Assembly (NCBI GenBank): GCA_902789265.1
Contig: CADANR010000002.1
Location: forward strand, 1-61,053
Length of the DNA stretch: 61,053 bases
Origin: an uncultured Lachnospiraceae bacterium
GTDB taxonomy: Bacteria; Bacillota; Clostridia; Lachnospirales; Lachnospiraceae
Reading direction: 5' to 3'
Part shown: piece after piece, positions 47,655 through 56,780 of the stretch
How positions within the stretch are numbered: the stretch's first letter is position 1
How the letters are laid out: each line of letters begins with the position of its first letter
Translations under genes and position numbers: made by a program
Notes under the pieces: model-generated
Databases searched by the model: none
Told to the model about the DNA's origin: nothing
The model's input: the letters and a program-made list of their open reading frames with translations, nothing else

Positions 47655-49152
47655 CAGCTTCTCCTCCTGCTATCGTCTTCATTACCTGTGCCTGATTTAA
47701 ATCGGATCCCGTTAATTCGCCTACGATATGGCGGTCTCTCATAACAATGAGCCTTGAACATGTACGAAGCATTTCTTCAATTTCCGAAGAAATGAATGTA
47801 ACCGCCACTCCGTCCTCCGCAAGTTTTAATACCAGTTTCTGGATTTCGAGTTTGGTTCCGACATCAATACCTCTGGTCGGCTCGTCCAGAATCAGATAAT
47901 CCGGATGGGTAAGTAACCATCTTGCAAGAATTACTTTCTGCTGGTTACCGCCGGAAAGAGATCCGATCGGAGTCTCACGGCTTGCCGTTTTGATATTTAA
48001 AACCTTGATGTATTCATCCGCAAAAGATTCCGCTTCGCTCCGGCTGATCGGCCTGAAGAAACCTTTCATAACCTGGAGTGCCAGGATGATATTCTCGCGA
48101 ACGCTTAAATCCGCAATAATACCGTCACGCTTTCTGTCTTCCGCAAGATATCCGATTCCGTTTTTCATCGCGTCAATCGGTTTTGTAATTTTCACTTTTT
48201 TACCATTTATCGTTACGTTGCCGCCGTTAACTTTGTCGGCACCGAAAATTGCCCTGACACTTTCACTTCGTCCGGAACCGAGAAGTCCCGTGAACCCGTT
48301 GACCTCACCTTTGTGAATGGTGAAATTGAAAGGAAGCGCTGCACTGGATGAAAGTTTCTTTGCATCGTAGAAAATATCTTCGTCCGAAAAATGTTTCTCT
48401 TCCACTTCACCGAAGGAAGAAAGTTCATCCAGATCTTTACCAATCATTTTGGCTACCAGCTGAACCTGCGGAAGTTCTTCCGTTAAGTATTCTCCCACGA
48501 GTTCGCCGTTACGAAGGACCGTGATACGGTCACAAACCTCATATACCTGTTCCAGGAAATGAGTTACGAATATGATTCCGACGCCTCTTGCTTTTAAGTC
48601 TCTCATAAGACCGAAAAGAACGTTTACTTCCTTGTCATCCAAAGAAGAAGTAGGCTCGTCGAGAATCAGGACTTTACAATTCAAATCTACCGCACGTGCG
48701 ATAGCTACCATCTGCTGCACTGCCAGACTGCAGTTGCCGAGCATCTGGGATCCTCTGGCCGGAATGCCGAGTTCGTTCAAAAGTTCGTTCGCGCGTTTTT
48801 CACGCTGTTTCTTATGAACCAGAGCATTCTTATCGCGGCCGATAAACATATTTTCCGCTACGCTTAAATTGGGGCAAAGTGTAATTTCCTGATATACCGT
48901 ACTGATTCCGTTATTCTGTGCGTCCTGCGGAGAACGGATTGCAATCTTTTGTCCGTCCACTCTGATTTCGCCGCCGTCATCCTGGTAAACGCCCGTAAGT
49001 ACTTTAATAAGTGTGGATTTGCCCGCTCCGTTTTCTCCCATGAGTGCGTGAATCTCGCCTTCTCTTAAGGTGAAATCCACGTTGCTTAATGCTTTTACAC
49101 CGGGGAAAAGTTTATTAATATTACGCATCTCCAGCAAGCAATGTTCTGCCAT
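47644..49152 (-). CDS. sugar ABC transporter ATP-binding protein (two-domain, YtfR/AraG-like)
   Basis: 502 residues with two fused ABC domains: first Walker A GENGAGKSTLIKVL, second GLLGSGRSESVRAI (degenerate, normal for this class). The second has signature LSGGNQQKVILARWL and Walker B YLILDEPTRGIDVGTK. I choose ATG 49152 (MAEHCLLEMRNINKLFPGVKAL) after CAGGAGGTATAGTA; the frame to 49203 has no such site. It powers uptake by the permease pair. A terminator hairpin precedes it. Confidence 0.95.
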   Translation of the reverse strand: MAEHCLLEMRNINKLFPGVKALSNVDFTLREGEIHALMGENGAGKSTLIKVLTGVYQDDGGEIRVDGQKIAIRSPQDAQNNGISTVYQEITLCPNLSVAENMFIGRDKNALVHKKQREKRANELLNELGIPARGSQMLGNCSLAVQQMVAIARAVDLNCKVLILDEPTSSLDDKEVNVLFGLMRDLKARGVGIIFVTHFLEQVYEVCDRITVLRNGELVGEYLTEELPQVQLVAKMIGKDLDELSSFGEVEEKHFSDEDIFYDAKKLSSSAALPFNFTIHKGEVNGFTGLLGSGRSESVRAIFGADKVNGGNVTINGKKVKITKPIDAMKNGIGYLAEDRKRDGIIADLSVRENIILALQVMKGFFRPISRSEAESFADEYIKVLNIKTASRETPIGSLSGGNQQKVILARWLLTHPDYLILDEPTRGIDVGTKLEIQKLVLKLAEDGVAVTFISSEIEEMLRTCSRLIVMRDRHIVGELTGSDLNQAQVMKTIAGGEADEG

Positions 49153-49208
49153 TACTATACCTCCTGCCTGGTAACCGTTTCTTCGCCGATTACACTCTCT
49201 CAAAAAAT

Positions 49209-49236
49209 GTAGCTGGGTGGTTGTTCACCCAGCTAC
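49209..49236 (-). terminator. intrinsic terminator/attenuator between binding protein and importer genes
   Basis: Perfect 11-bp stem GTAGCTGGGTG/CACCCAGCTAC with a 6-nt loop, followed on the minus strand by ATTTTTTG, 21 nt after the binding-protein stop. Partial termination here would give more binding protein than ATPase and permease, a common stoichiometric device. Confidence 0.9.
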
Positions 49237-49257
49237 GTGACGTGATCAAAATTTTAA

Positions 49258-50277
49258 TTATTCGCCTAAGCCGTAAGTATCAATGTCTGCCTGGGTAATG
49301 GTGGTTGCATCAAAACCTTTTTCTTCGTTGATAATCTTCTTGGAAGAAGCGGTGGTCTTGCCCTGAATCAGATCGCTGATAACCTGTGCCTGGAAAGGAG
49401 AACACTGACCATCATAGTTCCAGTTCTGTGCAAGTAATTCTCTTAATGCCCACTTGTTGCAGTCAAAGCCCATTACGATAACGTCTTTGCCAACACCATG
49501 GGTGATACCATGCTCGTCAAGTGCTGCTACGGCACCCTTAGCCATACCGTCGTTCTCAGCGTAGATTACGTTGAAGGAATCACCGGAGTTGATAACGGAT
49601 TCAACGATCTTCTTAGCTTCTGCTTCGTCCCATGTAGCGGTCTGCTGAACAACTTTGTTCATCTTTCCGGATGCGAACTGAGCGTCAAGAGCACCGGTAC
49701 GTCCGATCTGTGCGTCGGAACCCATAGCACCCTGAATGTGAATTACATTGTACTCAGGAAGGTTCTGGGAAAGTAACCAGTCAACTGCTAAGTCGCCTTC
49801 TGCGCTCATGTCGGAAACAACTGCTGCTTCGTAAAGGCTTTCATCAACATCGATCATACGGTCGAAGAGATAAACTTTAACGCCTGCTTCCTGTGCATTC
49901 TTTAAAACTTCGTCCCAGCCTGTGGTCTCAGCTGCGGAAACTAACAGATAATCAACACCTTCTGTAATGAATCCCTGAGCTGCCTGAAGCTGTTCGTCGT
50001 TCTTTAAGCTGTAGAATGTCTTTAATTCATAGCCGTTGTCTGCAGAGAATACAGCTTCCATATCCTTTACGTTAGCTTCACGATAACCGGACTCTGAAGG
50101 CGGGTTGTTTACAACGCCGACTTTGATGGCTCCGGCAGCTGCTACTGCGGGTGTGTCTCCTCCACCGCTGGTTCCGGGATCTGTTGCGGGTGTTGCTCCG
50201 CCACCGGTACATGCACTAAACAGTAAGCTAACACAAAGTGTTCCAGCCAATAACAAACTTCCTAACTTTTTCTTCAT
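49258..50277 (-). CDS. sugar-binding lipoprotein of the ABC importer (YtfQ-like)
   Basis: 339 residues: lipoprotein signal peptide KKLGSLLLAGTLCVSLLFSAC with lipobox cysteine at about residue 23, a Gly/Thr/Pro linker, and a type-1 periplasmic binding fold (KVGVVNNPPSESGYREANVKDMEAVF, VIYAENDGMAKGAVAALDEHG). It resembles the furanose-binding YtfQ group. Given the enzymes, L-arabinose (furanose form) or a related pentose is the likely ligand. It is the first importer gene, 150 nt after the response-regulator gene. That gap has TATAAT close to AAAAAGGAGG but no -35 box, as expected for an activator-dependent promoter. Confidence 0.9.
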   Translation of the reverse strand: MKKKLGSLLLAGTLCVSLLFSACTGGGATPATDPGTSGGGDTPAVAAAGAIKVGVVNNPPSESGYREANVKDMEAVFSADNGYELKTFYSLKNDEQLQAAQGFITEGVDYLLVSAAETTGWDEVLKNAQEAGVKVYLFDRMIDVDESLYEAAVVSDMSAEGDLAVDWLLSQNLPEYNVIHIQGAMGSDAQIGRTGALDAQFASGKMNKVVQQTATWDEAEAKKIVESVINSGDSFNVIYAENDGMAKGAVAALDEHGITHGVGKDVIVMGFDCNKWALRELLAQNWNYDGQCSPFQAQVISDLIQGKTTASSKKIINEEKGFDATTITQADIDTYGLGE

Positions 50278-50427
50278 TTGCTAATCCTCCTTTTTATTAT
50301 AGTCGTTTGCGACTGTCTAAAAACATGTTAGCGCAACGCACCTCGGAGGTAAATGGGGATTGATTTTGTCTTGGTTGAAAATAATACCGCTTTACGGTGT
50401 CATTTGGAAAAACGGTTAATAATTATC

Positions 50428-51678
50428 CTATTCCGGTTGATTTTGATACTGCGCACGATATTCCGAAGGAGTCATGCCGGTATTTTTCTTAAAAATATAG
50501 CTGAAATAATGAGAATCATTATACCCGGTCTCATGGGCAATCTGGGAATTCTTATAATTGGTATTCCGTAAGAGTTCCTTTGCCTTACCGAGACGCAGGT
50601 GAATGAGATACTCCGTAAACGTCTGCCCCGTCGTCTGTGAGAAAACCGCGGAAAACCGGCTCTTACTCATATTGACGGCATCGGCAACGTCCGGAAGCAT
50701 AAGATTTGGATTGGAATAATTCTGTGACATATATAATTTGGCTTCATTAATAACAGAGGGCATGTCTTCATTGACATCACGCATTTCACGTACGCCTAAG
50801 ATCAGTGCATTTTCCTCTTTTCTTTCTACAAGAAGATGGCGGATGTGTCTGGCGGATTTAAAGCTTTTGATAATCTGTTCCGGCGTATCGACGATATCGC
50901 CGATTCCGATCCTTATGGTATCGCAGTCCGCACGCTCCAGTTCCTGTACCATGGAGGTTGCAAAAGAGTATGCTTTTTCCTCGGTATCTTCCATCGTCTC
51001 TCCCAAAACGAGAAGTCTCGTTCCGACTCTCCCGGGTGATGCATGAACACTCCCGTTGCTTGAATCCGTAAGGATGCTGATTGATTCCTGACCCGTTGTC
51101 GTCGGGTTAAAAGCCGCATCAATAACAGTATAAAAAAGAGCCGGCAGAGGACATCCCATGGATGCAAGCTGCTTTAAAACACCTTCCGCATCCTCTTCCA
51201 TCGCTTCATCCGTAAATAAGGAACCCAAAAGCTTTTCCTTCACGAATTTTCCGTCATTTCCCATACGGGCCCTGAGACTGGAAGCATGTTCCAACTGCTT
51301 TCTCTCTTCCGTAATCTGCTTGCTGACTTTATCGAGTACTTCTTTTAAATCCGTTGCGTTAATCGGTTTTAACAGGTATTCGCGTACCCCTAAATTGATG
51401 CACTGGCGTGCATATTCGAATTCATCGTAACCGCTTAGGACAATAATGCCGACCCAGGGCATCTGCATACGAAGAACACGACATAATTCCAGGCCGTCCA
51501 TGAAGGGCATTTTGATGTCCGTAATCACAATGTCGGGATTGGTGTCACGAATCATCGGAAGCGCCATCTCTCCGTCCGGTGCCTCGCCGACTAATGTATA
51601 CGGGGTATCCTCCCACGGAAAGGATTCGCGGATTCCCTCTCTTATTACGATTTCATCATCAACCAGAAATACTTTCAT
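50428..51678 (-). CDS. AraC-family response regulator (YesN-like)
   Basis: 416 residues: receiver domain with phosphoacceptor Asp54 in DIVITDIKMPFMDG, acidic pair VDDE at the start and the lysine in EYLLKPIN. A variable middle of about 170 residues follows, then an AraC-type DNA-binding domain (NPNLMLPDVADAVNMSKSRFSAVFSQTTGQTFTEYLIHLRLGKAKELL and a second helix-turn-helix NYKNSQIAHETGYNDSHYFSYIFKK). It overlaps the kinase gene by 20 bp. The likely target is the promoter of the importer operon just downstream. Confidence 0.94.
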   Translation of the reverse strand: MKVFLVDDEIVIREGIRESFPWEDTPYTLVGEAPDGEMALPMIRDTNPDIVITDIKMPFMDGLELCRVLRMQMPWVGIIVLSGYDEFEYARQCINLGVREYLLKPINATDLKEVLDKVSKQITEERKQLEHASSLRARMGNDGKFVKEKLLGSLFTDEAMEEDAEGVLKQLASMGCPLPALFYTVIDAAFNPTTTGQESISILTDSSNGSVHASPGRVGTRLLVLGETMEDTEEKAYSFATSMVQELERADCDTIRIGIGDIVDTPEQIIKSFKSARHIRHLLVERKEENALILGVREMRDVNEDMPSVINEAKLYMSQNYSNPNLMLPDVADAVNMSKSRFSAVFSQTTGQTFTEYLIHLRLGKAKELLRNTNYKNSQIAHETGYNDSHYFSYIFKKNTGMTPSEYRAQYQNQPE

Positions 51679-53125
51679 TCTCGTAAATCTCCTCTTTCGT
51701 CCTGCACGGTACCCTGAAGCAAACCTCGGTTCCGCCCGGACCGCTTGTTATCTGCAGTCCCTCCGGCTCGTTATAATAAAGCCTTATTCTCATATTGACA
51801 TTGACTAATCCGAAGCCACCGCCGCCTTCACTGACTTTGGGATTTTCTTTTTTTATCCGCCGGTTCAGTTCCTCAAGCTGCTCCGGGGTCATGCCGCATC
51901 CCGTATCTTTCACAAGGAAAACAAGATTGCCGTTTTCTTCCCTTGCAATGACATAGATGGTTCCGCCGCCGCGCTTAATCTTGATTCCGTGATAAAGCGC
52001 ATTCTCAACAAGCGGTTGCAGGAGCAGTTTCAACATATAATAATGTCCGATTTCATCCGGAATATCAATCTCATAATTCATGATATCGCGGTATCTGGTC
52101 TGCTGAATCTTAAGATATCCTTCGATATGCTTTTTCTCCTGGCTTAAAGGAATCCAGTCGGCACCGGAGGATAAAGAGATTCGGAAAAAATCGCTTAGTG
52201 AACTTGTAAGACCGATAACCTCTTCCGTCTCGCCGGCTTCTGCCTTCCATACAATGGCATCCAGTGTATTATAAAGAAAATGCGGATTAATCTGCGCCTG
52301 CAGTGTTCTTAGCTCCGCCTTCCTTAAACGCTTTGCATCGAGCTCGCTTTTTTTCATCATGGATTCCAGATGGTCCGCCATGGTATTTACCTGCATGGTA
52401 AGGTTCCTTAGTTCCGTAACCTCGGTATCCGTAATTCGGGCATCCAGCGTTCCGTCCGCCAGAACGGCTGTTACTTCCTCGAGTTTTTCAATCGGCTTAC
52501 GAACCAGGTCAGCCGTATTTTTCATGGATTTTCTCCGGATCAGAATCGTGGCGATGATAATAATAACCTCCACGGCGGCGGTGATAATAATAATAACCCG
52601 CAATTTCATACTCATCTGTGCCGTGGACGTAATCTCAAGTGCGATATATTCATTTAACATACTGTCAACCAGGGCCGCGACATCTCTTACCTCGGCGAGT
52701 ACGGCTTCGTTTTCCACAACCGGAACATCTTCTGCCATATTGTCCCTGATTTTATCGACATAGTTTTCCAGTGTTTCCATCGTACGACCGGCCACAATTA
52801 GGGAAAGTCTGTTTTCCTCTCCCGTCTGGGCGGTAACCTCTTCAATGGTTTCATGCACTTCAATCATGGATTTATAGATATCGCTTTGCGGAAAAGTCTG
52901 TCTGCCGCTTACAATATTCCAGGCTTTCTCGGGAATTTCATCGGCAACGACGGTCTTAAGCTCGGTGATTTTTCCCATTCTCTGAATGGCGCTGTGATAT
53001 TCCCACGCATAAAAAAGCATTAAAACAAGGCTGATTACAATAGGTGAAACCAGCAGTAAAACCAGTCTGTTACTCAGGTCGTTAATCGCTCCGAGAATAC
53101 TTTTTTCTTTTTTTATACGCTCCAT
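51659..53125 (-). CDS. sensor histidine kinase (YesM/LytS-like)
   Basis: 488 residues: membrane segments at about 20-40 and 175-197 flank an extracytoplasmic helical domain of 130 residues. HAMP (198-255) is followed by the His_kinase domain with phosphoacceptor His282 in LQAQINPHFLYNTLDAIV, and an ATPase domain with LLLQPLVENALYHGI, DTGCGM and GGGGFGLVNVNMRIRLYY. There is no sugar-binding fold in the sensor loop, so a binding protein probably presents the signal. AAGGAT precedes the ATG. Confidence 0.94.
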   Translation of the reverse strand: MERIKKEKSILGAINDLSNRLVLLLVSPIVISLVLMLFYAWEYHSAIQRMGKITELKTVVADEIPEKAWNIVSGRQTFPQSDIYKSMIEVHETIEEVTAQTGEENRLSLIVAGRTMETLENYVDKIRDNMAEDVPVVENEAVLAEVRDVAALVDSMLNEYIALEITSTAQMSMKLRVIIIITAAVEVIIIIATILIRRKSMKNTADLVRKPIEKLEEVTAVLADGTLDARITDTEVTELRNLTMQVNTMADHLESMMKKSELDAKRLRKAELRTLQAQINPHFLYNTLDAIVWKAEAGETEEVIGLTSSLSDFFRISLSSGADWIPLSQEKKHIEGYLKIQQTRYRDIMNYEIDIPDEIGHYYMLKLLLQPLVENALYHGIKIKRGGGTIYVIAREENGNLVFLVKDTGCGMTPEQLEELNRRIKKENPKVSEGGGGFGLVNVNMRIRLYYNEPEGLQITSGPGGTEVCFRVPCRTKEEIYENESISG

Positions 53126-53177
53126 TCTGTATCCTTAATTATTCTTTGTCCCGATTATTCTCTGATTTAGATTGTTT

Positions 53178-54191
53178 TTAGTACCCTCTCGGTGCCAGAT
53201 TCGTAAGATCCTGCTCATCCGAGAATACCTGCTCCTCCGGATGAATTATTGCATCCACTTCTTCCCCGTTTTTTAACTTAATGGCGGTTTCCATCACTTC
53301 TTTTCCGAGCTTCGGCGTGCATTCCACAACACAGTTGATTTTGCCGGATTTTAATACATCGATGGCATCCTGGCCTCCGTCAATGGAAATAACAATAATA
53401 TCCTCTCCCGGCTTTAACCCGGCCTTTTCGATTTCCGGCAGGGCGCCCAGCGTCATCTCGTCATTATGGGAATAAACCACATCTATTTCATCCCCGTATT
53501 TCTCAAGGAATGTTCTCATGCATTCCGCACCGCGGCTTTTTAAGAAATCTCCGTCAATACTCTCTAAAATATTCATTCGCTCATCACCGGCGATTGCATC
53601 CTTAAATCCCGCCTGGCGTTGACGCATCGGTGTGGAATTGTCGGTCCCGGCGATTTCCACAATATTAACCTGCTCTAGTCCCAGAGCATCCGCTTTCCGG
53701 ATTAAGTATTCTCCGGCTTTTACGCCTTCACTGTAAAAATCGGCACCGATTAAGCAGGCGGTAAGTCCCTCTTCGCTTGTATTCACATCACGGTCAACAA
53801 GGATTACCGGAATTCCCGCATTTTTTGCTTCCGTAAGAACATTGTCCCATCCTTCTTCCACAATCGGGGAAAATGCAATCACGTCCACCTTGTATGCAAT
53901 GAAACGCCGGATTGCGGCAATCTGGTTTTCCTGCTTCTGGTTGGCATCTTCAAACATTAAACTGATGCCGTATTCCTCTGCCTTTTCTTCTATGTCGGTT
54001 GTATTTCCCACTCTCCATGCGCTTTCCGAACCGATCTGTGAAAAGCCCAGAAGCAGTTCCGGATTATTTGGTTCCGCAGGCGTTTTGCGGCATGCAAAGA
54101 GGGGAACTGCAAACAGAAGGCAGCTTATCATCGCAAGTCCGCACTTAACACCGATTTTTCCTATTTTTTTCCGTCCCTTATTATTTCTCAT
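53178..54191 (-). CDS. sugar-binding lipoprotein, probable sensory partner of the kinase
   Basis: 337 residues: a basic N-terminus, a hydrophobic segment ending in the lipobox LFAC (Cys at about residue 34), and a type-1 periplasmic binding fold close to YtfQ (LLLGFSQIGSESAWRVGNTTDIEEKAEEYGI, VYSHNDEMTLGALPEIEKAGL, GGQDAIDVLKSGKINCVVECTP). It leads the transcript binding protein-kinase-regulator, separate from the importer's own binding protein. Such trios (XylFII-LytS-YesN in clostridia) sense pentoses outside the cell. A TATAAT at 54290-54295 with a weak GGGACA upstream may be its promoter. Confidence 0.88.
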   Translation of the reverse strand: MRNNKGRKKIGKIGVKCGLAMISCLLFAVPLFACRKTPAEPNNPELLLGFSQIGSESAWRVGNTTDIEEKAEEYGISLMFEDANQKQENQIAAIRRFIAYKVDVIAFSPIVEEGWDNVLTEAKNAGIPVILVDRDVNTSEEGLTACLIGADFYSEGVKAGEYLIRKADALGLEQVNIVEIAGTDNSTPMRQRQAGFKDAIAGDERMNILESIDGDFLKSRGAECMRTFLEKYGDEIDVVYSHNDEMTLGALPEIEKAGLKPGEDIIVISIDGGQDAIDVLKSGKINCVVECTPKLGKEVMETAIKLKNGEEVDAIIHPEEQVFSDEQDLTNLAPRGY

Positions 54192-54302
54192 AATTATTTC
54201 CCTGTATCTTTTTTCCGGTTATATTTAATCCGTTTGCTCTCAAATTTATCCTTTTATATTCTGTATAGTTATTCTTCGCTTTCCGTCTTATTATACAAAA
54301 AA

Positions 54303-55571
54303 TTATGCCGGTTTGTCCCCCTTCTTTTCCTGAAGCCTTGTTTCAAGCTGTTTTTTCAGATTCGCACCGGCTGCTGCCGCAACAAACATAAAGAAAAGCA
54401 GTTTAAACGGAAAACACAAAAGACAGAGTACCGCGGCGGCAAGCGGCTTCTTCATCTGGGTACCGAGGCACGCGGCTGTCACCATTCCCGCCGCAAAAAC
54501 CAGGTGCGGAAAATCATATCCGAATAAAAGAATTCCGATTGCAAACCCCATGCATACACAGGAATAGATTAGCGGGAAAAAATGTCCGCCCTTCATTCCC
54601 ATGCGGATACAAAAAGCAGTCAGGAAAAGTTTTAAAAGGGCAATCGCCATTAATACCAAAGGCGCAAAACTTGTAAAGGTCTGCGCAAGTTCCCCCATCT
54701 GCTCCTCTCCCGAGAATGCAACAATCGGGAAAAATGTAATGACTGTACCTAAAACCACACCGCAAACCGTCTCGCATACGATTTTGGGAATCAGTCCCGA
54801 AAGCTTTCCCAAAAGATGTTCCAGCATGTCAAAAAGAAATGCCATCAGAATTCCCGCAAGCACATAAAGAATTCCGCCGAAGCAGTCCTTCATCCCGAAA
54901 GATACTTCATCGAAAGAGGGGAATCCGCTCATCGCAACGCCTAAATAGGTATTGAGCACATAGTATACCAAAAGACCGCCGAGCGTAGCCGCGGCATAAA
55001 GCAAAAGCTTGGTGATACCGGGGAGTTTTACACCGGAAACATCCTCATTTGCATTTTCCTCTTCCACCGAAAATATTCCGAAAAGCGGTGCATGGAACAG
55101 AACACTTAAGGTTACTGCCTCGCCGATTTCCGAATACTCCTTCTCATGCGTCTTAGCGTATTTCAGGTTATCCCCTACCCAGTAGCAAAGTCCCACGATT
55201 ACGCCGGTCAGTCCGGCCTCCGGACCGATGCTGGCAGCAAAAACAAGCGGTAAAAATGCGGCAACCAGCATGACAAGCATGTTTGAATAATCATAATGCC
55301 CGTCTTTTTTAATCTTTCCCATGACTACCGGCAGTTCCTCCGGATAGTCGCCGAAAAACTTTCTGAAAATGCCGATGATAAGACCGCCTGCTGCACACAG
55401 TAAAACGGCATATCCTTTAAAATGGATTATTTCGGGAAGTTTGTCCCACAGAAGTCCGGAAATTAGTCCCACGGCTTTCAAAAAAAGCCAGATGACTGTT
55501 CCGGCAAATGCGCCCAAAAGAAAGGCAAACAGAATGACCTTTATATCATTGAATAGTTTCCTGCTTTTCAT
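54303..55571 (-). CDS. ClC-family chloride channel/transporter
   Basis: 422 residues with about ten hydrophobic segments. Recognisable ClC elements are SIGPEAGLTGVIVGLCYW, the gating-glutamate helix, which is a variant of the usual GREGP, and GMKGGHFFPLIYSCVCMGFAIG, equivalent to GGxFxP. The C-terminus lacks CBS domains. It would move chloride or another halide such as fluoride, with or without proton exchange; the substrate is not determinable here. It is monocistronic, divergent from the diguanylate cyclase gene. Confidence 0.82.
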   Translation of the reverse strand: MKSRKLFNDIKVILFAFLLGAFAGTVIWLFLKAVGLISGLLWDKLPEIIHFKGYAVLLCAAGGLIIGIFRKFFGDYPEELPVVMGKIKKDGHYDYSNMLVMLVAAFLPLVFAASIGPEAGLTGVIVGLCYWVGDNLKYAKTHEKEYSEIGEAVTLSVLFHAPLFGIFSVEEENANEDVSGVKLPGITKLLLYAAATLGGLLVYYVLNTYLGVAMSGFPSFDEVSFGMKDCFGGILYVLAGILMAFLFDMLEHLLGKLSGLIPKIVCETVCGVVLGTVITFFPIVAFSGEEQMGELAQTFTSFAPLVLMAIALLKLFLTAFCIRMGMKGGHFFPLIYSCVCMGFAIGILLFGYDFPHLVFAAGMVTAACLGTQMKKPLAAAVLCLLCFPFKLLFFMFVAAAAGANLKKQLETRLQEKKGDKPA

Positions 55572-55602
55572 TTTATCGATTCCCCTTGATTACGTTTCGC
55601 TT

Positions 55603-55611
55603 ATTATATCA
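55603..55611 (-). promoter_or_regulatory. extended -10 promoter of the ClC gene
   Basis: TGATATAAT on the minus strand, an extended -10 element, 32 nt upstream of the ClC start. No good -35 box, which extended -10 promoters do not need. Confidence 0.55.
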
Positions 55612-55698
55612 TAAAGAAAAGTTCAAAATCATCTTGTTCACGTTTAAAAAAATACGAAATACTTGTTTTGAAAATCAAAAAGTTGCATACTCTATATT

Positions 55699-56766
55699 AT
55701 GGGGAAACTAGCAGATCTTATCAATAAAGAAACGAATATTAAAAATGAAACCATGCGGATGACGGTATTAATACGAAAGCTCTGCCTTTCTTTTCTTGCG
55801 CTTTCCGTATTTAATCTGATTTTAAATGCAGTCCTGCTTCATTCTTTACCCGGTTCGATTCTCTGGATCTGCATGCTTGTTGCGGACGGGCTGACATTGA
55901 GACTTTCCTATCAGACGTCCAAAAAAACACTGCTTACGGTCTTTATTGTACAGAAAATCATCTGGATTGTAGCATCCATTATGATATTCGGCTGGGACGG
56001 CGGTTTTCAGTTTTTCCTGATTCTTCTGATTATCCTTTATTCCTTCGGGGAAGCCGGATATAATAATAAGAAGCTGATTTTCAATTTCATCTGCTTTGTG
56101 TTGTTTATTTTTTTCCTGGAATTCTATAAAGGAAAAGAAGGAATCGTATCCATTGCCGGCATAGAACGGATTATCGAAATATTCAGCACACTGGTCTTCT
56201 GTATTGATGTGGCATTCGTTGCAACATCCTTCAGTCATGAAAGTCAGGAAATTGAGGAAAAAATTGTTAATTACAATAAACAGCTGGAAATCGAAGCAGG
56301 TACGGATGCCCTTACGGGTCTTAAAAACCGCAGAAGCACCACTGAGTTTATCCGCTCTTTGGTAAAGCAGCAGCGTACCTTCAGCATCTGCATCTGCGAC
56401 ATTGATTTTTTTAAAAAAGTGAATGATACCTACGGTCACGAATTCGGCGATGATGTTCTGGTAGCAATATCGGATGTGTTTAAAAGCAAGGCATCCGAGG
56501 GCATTTATTTTTCCAGATGGGGCGGCGAGGAATTCTTAATCATCTTCCCGGATTTGAACGGGGACGAGTCATATGTTAAGGCTCATGTCATCAGCGATGA
56601 AGTGAAAAAAATTGCCGTACCCCATGAGAATGACATGGTTTCCGTAACCATGACCTACGGACTGTCGGAATATTCTTTAGGCAACTCCCTTGAGGAAAAT
56701 ATCAAGGAAGTAGACGAAAAACTCTACATGGGCAAGAATTCCGGCAGGAATAAAATCGTATATTAA
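55699..56766 (+). CDS. membrane diguanylate cyclase (GGDEF), no I-site
   Basis: 355 residues: about five to six N-terminal membrane segments (25-180), a short linker helix, then the GGDEF domain (about 195-355) with DALTGLKNRRS, ICDIDFFKKVNDTYGHEFGDDVL and the active-site GGEEF at 275-279. It should make c-di-GMP from two GTP. The inhibitory RxxD motif that normally precedes GGDEF by five residues is absent. The start is uncertain: no ribosome-binding site lies before ATG 55699, and a TTGAAA/TATATT pair ends almost at it, so a leaderless or downstream start is possible. The antiporter gene follows by 14 nt. Confidence 0.92.
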   Translation: MGKLADLINKETNIKNETMRMTVLIRKLCLSFLALSVFNLILNAVLLHSLPGSILWICMLVADGLTLRLSYQTSKKTLLTVFIVQKIIWIVASIMIFGWDGGFQFFLILLIILYSFGEAGYNNKKLIFNFICFVLFIFFLEFYKGKEGIVSIAGIERIIEIFSTLVFCIDVAFVATSFSHESQEIEEKIVNYNKQLEIEAGTDALTGLKNRRSTTEFIRSLVKQQRTFSICICDIDFFKKVNDTYGHEFGDDVLVAISDVFKSKASEGIYFSRWGGEEFLIIFPDLNGDESYVKAHVISDEVKKIAVPHENDMVSVTMTYGLSEYSLGNSLEENIKEVDEKLYMGKNSGRNKIVY

Positions 56767-56780
56767 AGGACTCTCTTTCC

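Noticed and set aside
50278..50427. Catabolite-responsive (cre) operator near TGTTAGCGCAACGCA upstream of the importer operon
   Set aside because: At least three positions depart from the cre consensus when aligned on the central CG, and symmetry is poor.
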